The position numbers were made by a program, and so were the translations under genes. A DNA stretch of 10,276 nt from JABDPF01 sp036351575 (GTDB lineage: Bacteria > Pseudomonadota > Gammaproteobacteria > Xanthomonadales > SZUA-36). The stretch is taken from NCBI GenBank assembly GCA_036351575.1, contig JAZBPJ010000001.1:1-10276 (forward strand). The letters run 5' to 3'. Positions 7,876-10,276 of the stretch are shown in pieces (position 1 is the first letter of the stretch; each line of letters starts with the position of its first letter). The notes under the pieces were generated by a model. It did no database searches. It saw only the letters and a list, made by a program, of their open reading frames with translations, and had not been told where the DNA came from.

Positions 7876-8415
7876 ATGAGATACCTGATGACCGCCATAC
7901 TACTGTCCATGGCCGCGCCGGCGATCGCCTGCGAAGGCACCCTGCTGGACGAAGATTTTCGCAAGCTCGCCGCCGACGAAACCGTAAACCTGTGTGAAAG
8001 CTATTCCGGCAAGGTTCTGCTGGTGGTGAACACGGCCTCGAAATGCGGCAACACGCCCCAGTACGACGGCCTGGAGAAACTGTACGAGGAGTACGGTGAA
8101 CAGGGCCTGGTCGTGCTTGGATTCCCCTCCAACGATTTTCTCGGCCAGGAGCCCGGCACCGAGGAAGAAATCGAGGAATTCTGCCGCCTGACCTACGGCG
8201 TCGAGTTCCCGATGTTTGAAAAAATCACGGTCAAGGGCGACGACGCCAATCCGTTCTACCAGAAGCTTGCCAAGGCGTCCGGCACCTATCCGACCTGGAA
8301 CTTCCACAAGTACCTGATCGGCCGTGACGGCAACTTGATCCGCGAGTTCAGCCCGCGCACCAAACCCTACGACGATGACGTCGTGAGCGCGATCCAGCAG
8401 GCGCTGGCCCCGTAA
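7876..8415 (+). CDS. Exported glutathione peroxidase (thiol peroxidase family)
   Basis: 179 residues. It reduces peroxides, including lipid hydroperoxides, with a catalytic cysteine; bacterial members often use thioredoxin rather than glutathione. The family block NTASKCGNTPQ gives the peroxidatic Cys57 (Cys, not selenocysteine), GFPSNDFLGQEPGTEEEI gives Gln91, and the TYPTWNFHKYLIGRDG block gives Trp141 and Asn142, so the catalytic tetrad is complete. Cys103 and other cysteines could serve as resolving residues. Residues 1-18 form a short signal peptide (MRYLMTAILL core, cleavage after AIA), so the enzyme is probably periplasmic; a cysteine directly follows, but the preceding residues are not a good lipobox. 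Most gammaproteobacterial homologues are cytoplasmic or BtuE-like, so export is worth noting. It is the first gene after the TGTACA-bearing region and heads a cassette with a DUF, an SDR and a lipocalin. Confidence 0.93.
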   Translation: MRYLMTAILLSMAAPAIACEGTLLDEDFRKLAADETVNLCESYSGKVLLVVNTASKCGNTPQYDGLEKLYEEYGEQGLVVLGFPSNDFLGQEPGTEEEIEEFCRLTYGVEFPMFEKITVKGDDANPFYQKLAKASGTYPTWNFHKYLIGRDGNLIREFSPRTKPYDDDVVSAIQQALAP

Positions 8416-8441
8416 ACCGGCTCCTTCTCAATACGAACGCA

Positions 8442-8467
8442 GCAGGGCCGGTCTGTTCCGGCCCTGC
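8442..8467 (+). terminator. Perfect 10-bp intergenic hairpin after the peroxidase gene
   Basis: GCAGGGCCGG and CCGGCCCTGC pair perfectly around the six-base loop TCTGTT, 26 bases after the peroxidase stop and 15 before the next ATG. There is no T tract on either strand, so it is not a classical intrinsic terminator. It could be a weak or partial terminator, or an RNA-stabilising 3' end that sets the peroxidase transcript apart from the downstream genes. Confidence 0.55.
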
Positions 8468-8482
8468 AATGCAGCTGATGAA

Positions 8483-8959
8483 ATGAACATCTTTGTTCTC
8501 GACCACGACATCCGGCGCTGCGCACAGGCTCACTGCGACCGGCACGTATCCAAGATGATCCTCGAGAGCGTGCAGATGCTGTGCACCGCGCTGAACAAGA
8601 AAGGCTTCGACACGCCCTACCGTTCCACGCACGTCAAGCACCCCTGCGTGTTGTGGGTCGAGGAATCACGGGACAACTTTGAGTGGCTGTCCGAACTGGC
8701 GGTCGAACTGAACCGCGAATACCGTTACCGCTACGACCGCGAGCAAGACCACGCCTCGATCGCCGTTCTGGGCCGGATCGGCAAGCACCGCTACGCGTCC
8801 GCAGGCCTGACCGAGTTCGCCCAGGCCATGCCGGACGAATACAAGGTGCCCGGCGATGCGGTCTCCGCTTACCGGGCCTTCTATCACGGCGAAAAAGCGT
8901 CTTTCGCCAGTTGGACGAAACGCCGCCCCCCGCGCTGGTGGCTGGCGGGCGCGGCCTGA
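8483..8959 (+). CDS. Conserved small protein of the NIFVLD / CDRHVSKMILE type, sometimes annotated pyrimidine-dimer glycosylase
   Basis: 158 residues, soluble, no signal peptide. The N-terminus MNIFVLDHDIRRCAQAHCDRHVSKMILESVQ is characteristic of a conserved family also seen in bacteriophages, especially cyanophages; I recall database labels of hypothetical protein or pyrimidine dimer DNA glycosylase, but it does not visibly carry the T4 endonuclease V N-terminal threonine active site. Conserved-looking polar residues are Asp7, Asp9, His17, Cys18, His21 and Lys24 near the N-terminus, His50-His53 (STHVKHPC), and a C-terminal WTKRRPPRWW, which could suit nucleic-acid binding. The Shine-Dalgarno is poor, and the start lies 15 bases after a strong hairpin. 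Placed between a peroxidase and an SDR, it may belong to a photodamage response. The function is not established by sequence. Confidence 0.8.
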   Translation: MNIFVLDHDIRRCAQAHCDRHVSKMILESVQMLCTALNKKGFDTPYRSTHVKHPCVLWVEESRDNFEWLSELAVELNREYRYRYDREQDHASIAVLGRIGKHRYASAGLTEFAQAMPDEYKVPGDAVSAYRAFYHGEKASFASWTKRRPPRWWLAGAA

Positions 8960-8975
8960 TTCGGAAAGGCCGGCC

Positions 8976-9743
8976 ATGAAATCTGAGCAGACCCTCGGCG
9001 GAACGCGCCTGGTGATCGGCGCCAACCGCGGCATCGGGCTGGCGCTCGTACGCGCGCAGTTGGCGCGGCCCGAAGTGACCAGGCTGGTCGCCACGCACCG
9101 GGCCGGTTCGAATCTCGACGAGCTGCGGGAACTGGAGGCGCAGTGGCCGGGCAAGCTGCTGACCGCTTCCCTGGAAGTGACCGACCCGCGGGACCTCGCT
9201 GAACTGGGCCGCCTGGCGCGCGAGTTCGACGGCGGGTTTGACCTCGTTATCCATGCCGCCGGCATTCTGCACGAGGGAGAAATGGGCCCGGAAAAAAGCC
9301 TCGCCCGTTGCGAACCCGACCAGTTGATGCGCTTGTTCGAGGTCAACAGCGTCGCCCCGCTGATGACGGCCAGGGCGCTGCTGCCGGCGCAGCCGCGCAA
9401 GAAGCGTTTCGTGTTCGCCGCCCTGTCCGCGATGGTGGGCAGCATCGGCGACAACCGCCTGGGCGGCTGGTACGGCTACCGGGCCTCCAAGGCGGCCCTC
9501 AACCAGTTCATGCGAACCCTCTCCAACGAGTGCCGCGTCAGTCACCCGCAGGCCGCCGTCGTGGCGCTGCATCCGGGTACGACAGACACGGCATTGACCC
9601 GACCGTTTCAGCGCAATATCGATCCTCAACGGTTGTATACTCCTGAACAGACCGCCGAGCGGCTGCTGAGCGTCATCGACGGACTGAAGCCCGCCGACAG
9701 CGGTCGCTTTTTCAACTGGGACGGTTCCGAAATACCCTGGTGA
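8976..9743 (+). CDS. C-factor-like short-chain dehydrogenase/reductase (SDR)
   Basis: 255 residues, a classical-type NAD(P)-dependent oxidoreductase. The cofactor glycine motif is GANRGIG at 15-21, the HAAG equivalent of NNAG is at 93-96, NSVAP follows at 124-128, Ser151 precedes the block GSIGDNRLGGWYGY, and the catalytic Tyr168-x3-Lys172 (YRASK) is intact; Asn124 completes the tetrad. The MGSIGDN-GGW-YRASKAALN string is typical of the SDRs named after Myxococcus C-factor (CsgA), which are frequent in stress clusters of proteobacteria. CsgA itself has been linked to phospholipid (cardiolipin) degradation, but the substrate here is unknown. AAGG six bases before the ATG is an adequate ribosome-binding site. 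It starts 16 bp after the preceding stop and ends 8 bp before the lipocalin, so it is cotranscribed with both. Confidence 0.92.
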   Translation: MKSEQTLGGTRLVIGANRGIGLALVRAQLARPEVTRLVATHRAGSNLDELRELEAQWPGKLLTASLEVTDPRDLAELGRLAREFDGGFDLVIHAAGILHEGEMGPEKSLARCEPDQLMRLFEVNSVAPLMTARALLPAQPRKKRFVFAALSAMVGSIGDNRLGGWYGYRASKAALNQFMRTLSNECRVSHPQAAVVALHPGTTDTALTRPFQRNIDPQRLYTPEQTAERLLSVIDGLKPADSGRFFNWDGSEIPW

Positions 9744-9746
9744 GGA
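9743..9746 (+). promoter_or_regulatory. Shine-Dalgarno of the lipocalin, overlapping the SDR stop
   Basis: AGGA begins within the SDR stop codon and ends five bases before the lipocalin ATG at 9752. Such an overlap predicts translational coupling of the two genes. Confidence 0.6.
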
Positions 9747-9751
9747 AAACC

Positions 9752-10276
9752 ATGAAGCTGCGAACCCTGCTCTTCTCCCTGCTCCTGGCGCCGCTGCTGC
9801 TCGCCGGCTGCGTTGGCACGCCCGAAGGCGTCGAACCCGTGAGCGAATTCGAACTCGATCGCTACATGGGCAGGTGGTACGAAATCGCCCGCCTCGACCA
9901 TCCTTTTGAACGCGGATTGCAGAACATCACCGCCGAGTACAGCCTGCGCGACGACGGCGGCGTGCGCGTGATCAACCGCGGTTACTCGATCAAGAAAGGC
10001 GAGTGGGAAGAGGCCGAGGGCAAGGCCTATTTCGTCGAAAGCGAAGACACCGGCTACCTGAAGGTGTCCTTCTTCGGCCCGTTCTACGGCTCCTACATCG
10101 TGTTCGAACTGGACCGCGAAAACTACCGCTACGCTTTCGTTTCCGGGCCCGACACGTCCTACCTCTGGCTGCTTTCCCGTGAACCCGAAGTCAGCGCGGA
10201 AGTCATGCGGAAATTCAAACAGCGGGCCGGCGCACTGGGGTTCGACACCGGGGCGCTGATCTTCGTCGACCACGAA
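9752..10276 (+). CDS. blc: Blc-type outer-membrane lipocalin lipoprotein (3' end off the window)
   Basis: 175 codons are visible with no stop before the window edge; Blc proteins are about 175-180 residues, so only a few are probably missing. The signal peptide ends in the lipobox LLAGC with lipidated Cys20; the next residue is Val, not Asp, so Lol-dependent sorting to the outer membrane is predicted. The lipocalin signature is GRWYEIARLDHPFERG (Gly40, Trp42), followed by the expected strands, including KVSFFGPFYGSYIVFEL and YAFVSGPDTSYLWLLSREP, the Blc-type conserved region 2/3. Escherichia coli Blc binds lysophospholipids and fatty acids and is stress-induced, which suggests lipid salvage or protection of the envelope. 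It is translationally coupled to the SDR and is the last visible member of the cassette. Confidence 0.93.
   Translation, partial: MKLRTLLFSLLLAPLLLAGCVGTPEGVEPVSEFELDRYMGRWYEIARLDHPFERGLQNITAEYSLRDDGGVRVINRGYSIKKGEWEEAEGKAYFVESEDTGYLKVSFFGPFYGSYIVFELDRENYRYAFVSGPDTSYLWLLSREPEVSAEVMRKFKQRAGALGFDTGALIFVDHE

Noticed and set aside
8856..8975. Upstream start extending the SDR by 40 residues
   Set aside because: It would overlap the preceding gene by about 100 bases; the ATG at 8976 has a ribosome-binding site and puts the Rossmann glycine motif at the usual distance from the N-terminus.
8634..9629. 331-codon minus-strand open frame across the DUF and SDR genes
   Set aside because: It overlaps two plus-strand genes with clear family motifs and spans their junction; it is an antisense shadow.

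Overview
The window is a GC-rich stretch of a bacterial chromosome. Nearly all of it is coding. The protein families (a YtcJ-type amidohydrolase with a signal peptide, a RetSat/CrtI-like oxidoreductase, an exported glutathione peroxidase, a Blc-type lipocalin) and the Shine-Dalgarno style suggest a Gram-negative proteobacterium, most likely a gammaproteobacterium. That assignment is inferred from family content and base composition, not from a marker gene. I see no rRNA, tRNA, CRISPR array, IS element or phage structural gene.

Left part, minus strand (1-3364): a RetSat/phytoene-desaturase-like FAD oxidoreductase (3364 to 1757) is followed after 50 bp by an exported metal-dependent amidohydrolase (1706 to beyond base 1). 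The two probably form one transcription unit.

Middle, plus strand (3542-6958): a 1138-residue protein is transcribed divergently from the oxidoreductase across a 177-bp gap. Its architecture looks like a distant relative of GH94/GT36 glycoside phosphorylases, but I cannot name its substrate. It is followed by a TMEM175-like (DUF1211) six-helix membrane protein (7057-7776), a probable potassium-channel-type protein with an altered signature motif.

Right part, plus strand (7777-10276): a conspicuous AT-rich 99-bp intergenic region carries four exact TGTACA hexamers arranged as two inverted pairs. It precedes a compact cassette: exported glutathione peroxidase, a small conserved protein of the NIFVLD/CDRHVSKMILE type sometimes annotated as pyrimidine-dimer glycosylase, a C-factor-like short-chain dehydrogenase, and an outer-membrane lipocalin of the Blc type that runs off the right edge. 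The sequence TGTACA is the half-site used by LitR/CarH/PplR-type MerR-family, B12-dependent light regulators, and genes of these kinds turn up in light or photo-oxidative stress regulons. The best candidate for an under-described system here is therefore a light- or singlet-oxygen-inducible envelope and DNA protection cassette. The regulator itself is not in the window, and the spacing of the sites differs from the published consensus as I remember it, so this remains a hypothesis.
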